Assembly (NCBI GenBank): GCA_001917435.1
Contig: MNEA01000037.1
Coordinates: 1-32,195 of the forward strand
Length of the DNA: 32,195 nucleotides
Source: Acidobacteria bacterium 13_2_20CM_2_57_6
GTDB taxonomy: Bacteria > Acidobacteriota > Terriglobia > Acidiferrales > UBA7541
Direction: 5' to 3'
Both the position numbers and the translations under genes were made by a program. Positions 31,301 to 32,195 of the stretch are shown here, one piece after another; position 1 is the stretch's first letter; the number at the start of each line of letters is the position of its first letter. The notes under the pieces were generated by a model. That model was not told where the DNA came from, did not search any database, and was given only the letters and a program-made list of their open reading frames with translations.

Positions 31301-32195
31301 ATGAGTGAGCGCGCCGCCCTTCCTGATCTCGATACGCTAAACCACGAAGCGTTGAAGGCCTTGATCGTCGCACAGCACGCACAAATTCTTTCCAAGGACG
31401 AACAACTGGCCTCGCGAGACGAAGAGATCGAACGGCTGAAGCTGCTGATCGCCAAGCTGAGGCGGATGCAGTTCGGGCGCAAGTCGGAGAAGCTGGACCG
31501 GCAGATCGAGCAGTTGGAGTTGCGGCTGGACGAACTGGAAGCGAGCCGAGCAGAGAAGATAGCTTTTACTTCCGCTACCCCGACGGCTGTGCCGGTTGTG
31601 AATCAAACGGCGAAACGTGCGCGGCAGCCACTGCCGGCGCATCTGCCACGTGAGACGCGCAAGGTTCTGCCGAAGCAGGAAGCGTGTCCGGACTGCGGCG
31701 GCAAGCTGAAACAACTCGGTGAAGATGTCTCGGAAACACTGGAGTATGTACCGGAACATTTCAAAGTGATCCGGCAGGTTCGGCCGAAGCTGGCTTGTGC
31801 GTGCTGTGACAAAATCGTGCAAGCGGAAGCAGCAAGTCGTCCGATCGCGCGAGGGATGGCGGGGCCCGGACTTCTGGCCCACGTGTTGGTCTCGAAATAC
31901 TGTGACCACTTGCCGTTGTATCGGCAGTCGGAGATCTACGCGCGCGAAGGAGTGGAGCTGGATCGCTCGACCATGGCGGAATGGGTTGGAGGATGCAGCC
32001 GGTTACTGGAGCCCTTGGTAGAGGCCTTGCGACGTCACGTGATGAGCGCCGAGAAGTTGCACGCCGACGATACGCCGGTGCCGGTGCTGGCACCGGGGAA
32101 TGGCAAAACAAAAACGGGGCGACTGTGGACCTACGTGCGGGATGACCGGCCCTGGGGAGACCAGACACCGCCAGCGGTGTGGTTCGCCTACACGC
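31301..32195 (+). CDS. tnpC: IS66 transposase (TnpC), partial at window edge
   Basis: 298 residues visible, no stop before the edge. An N-terminal coiled coil (LIVAQHAQILSKDEQLASRDEEIERLK), the helix LRRMQFGRKSEKL typical of IS66 transposases, a Zn-binding CPDC...CACC arrangement (CPDCGGKL and ACACCDKIV), the helix-rich region MAGPGLLAHVLVSKYCDHLPLYRQ, and LHADDTPVPVL containing the first Asp of the DDE triad. The remaining catalytic residues lie outside the window. ATG 31301 is the first start after tnpB and is 60 bp downstream of its stop. Confidence 0.93.
   Translation, partial: MSERAALPDLDTLNHEALKALIVAQHAQILSKDEQLASRDEEIERLKLLIAKLRRMQFGRKSEKLDRQIEQLELRLDELEASRAEKIAFTSATPTAVPVVNQTAKRARQPLPAHLPRETRKVLPKQEACPDCGGKLKQLGEDVSETLEYVPEHFKVIRQVRPKLACACCDKIVQAEAASRPIARGMAGPGLLAHVLVSKYCDHLPLYRQSEIYAREGVELDRSTMAEWVGGCSRLLEPLVEALRRHVMSAEKLHADDTPVPVLAPGNGKTKTGRLWTYVRDDRPWGDQTPPAVWFAYT

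Larger units (their letters stand above)
30900..32195 (+). mobile_element. IS66-family insertion sequence, left end truncated, right end beyond window
   Basis: Carries tnpB- and tnpC-type genes in the IS66 order. No IS66-type terminal inverted repeat, tnpA or tnpB start codon is found between the tRNA fragment and the tnpB reading frame, so the left end is missing. Confidence 0.85.

Noticed and set aside
1..32195. CRISPR arrays, rRNA genes and prophage modules
   Set aside because: No regularly spaced direct repeats, rRNA-like segments or phage structural genes were seen on either strand.

Overview
The window looks like a chromosomal piece of an Acidobacteriota member (Koribacter/Terriglobia-like). 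This is inferred from two large MacB/FtsX permeases of the type called acidobacterial duplicated orphan permease, a carboxypeptidase-regulatory/TonB-dependent receptor of the Oar kind, exported TldD/TldE proteins, a stand-alone multi-PASTA protein beside formyltransferase and deformylase genes, and the GC-rich coding style. No taxonomic marker gene is present.

Layout. Positions 1-3353 (minus) hold a receiver-domain protein with a very long disordered tail and a BamD-like outer-membrane assembly protein with a low-complexity tail. Positions 3692-4276 (plus) hold an exported peroxiredoxin whose catalytic cysteine position is an in-frame TGA, followed by a SECIS-like hairpin: a probable selenoprotein. 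A clear terminator separates it from a convergent minus-strand run: PASTA protein, small exported protein, TldE-like and TldD-like proteases (4-bp overlap), fmt, def, aroC and a PilZ-like protein. From 12776 to 13361 is a non-coding stretch with an AT-rich palindrome cluster, then two convergent permeases (13362-18287).

From 18580 to 25395 (plus) is a codirectional block: a Mla/MCE lipid-transport set (permease, ATPase, substrate-binding protein with five repeats), two tandem thymidylate-kinase-like proteins, a Ppx/GppA phosphatase with an HD domain, and a SixA-like phosphatase. A CHAD protein converges on it (25407-26768) and carries a degenerate copy of the Ppx C-terminal domain. Ppx, SixA and CHAD together suggest polyphosphate or phospho-histidine metabolism, and the two kinase-like genes are physically tied to this group.

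A large TonB-dependent receptor follows (27150-30527). The right edge is mobile DNA: a tRNA-Arg(UCU) gene is cut in its T-loop and joined directly to an IS66 element that is itself cut just inside tnpB, so the junction is not a clean insertion. The IS66 transposase runs off the window.

The most notable observations are the selenocysteine peroxiredoxin with its hairpin, the tandem kinase pair in which one member has Arg for the Walker A Lys, the CHAD/degenerate-HD fusion, the MlaF-like ATPase lacking the usual Walker B Glu, and the tRNA/IS66 junction.
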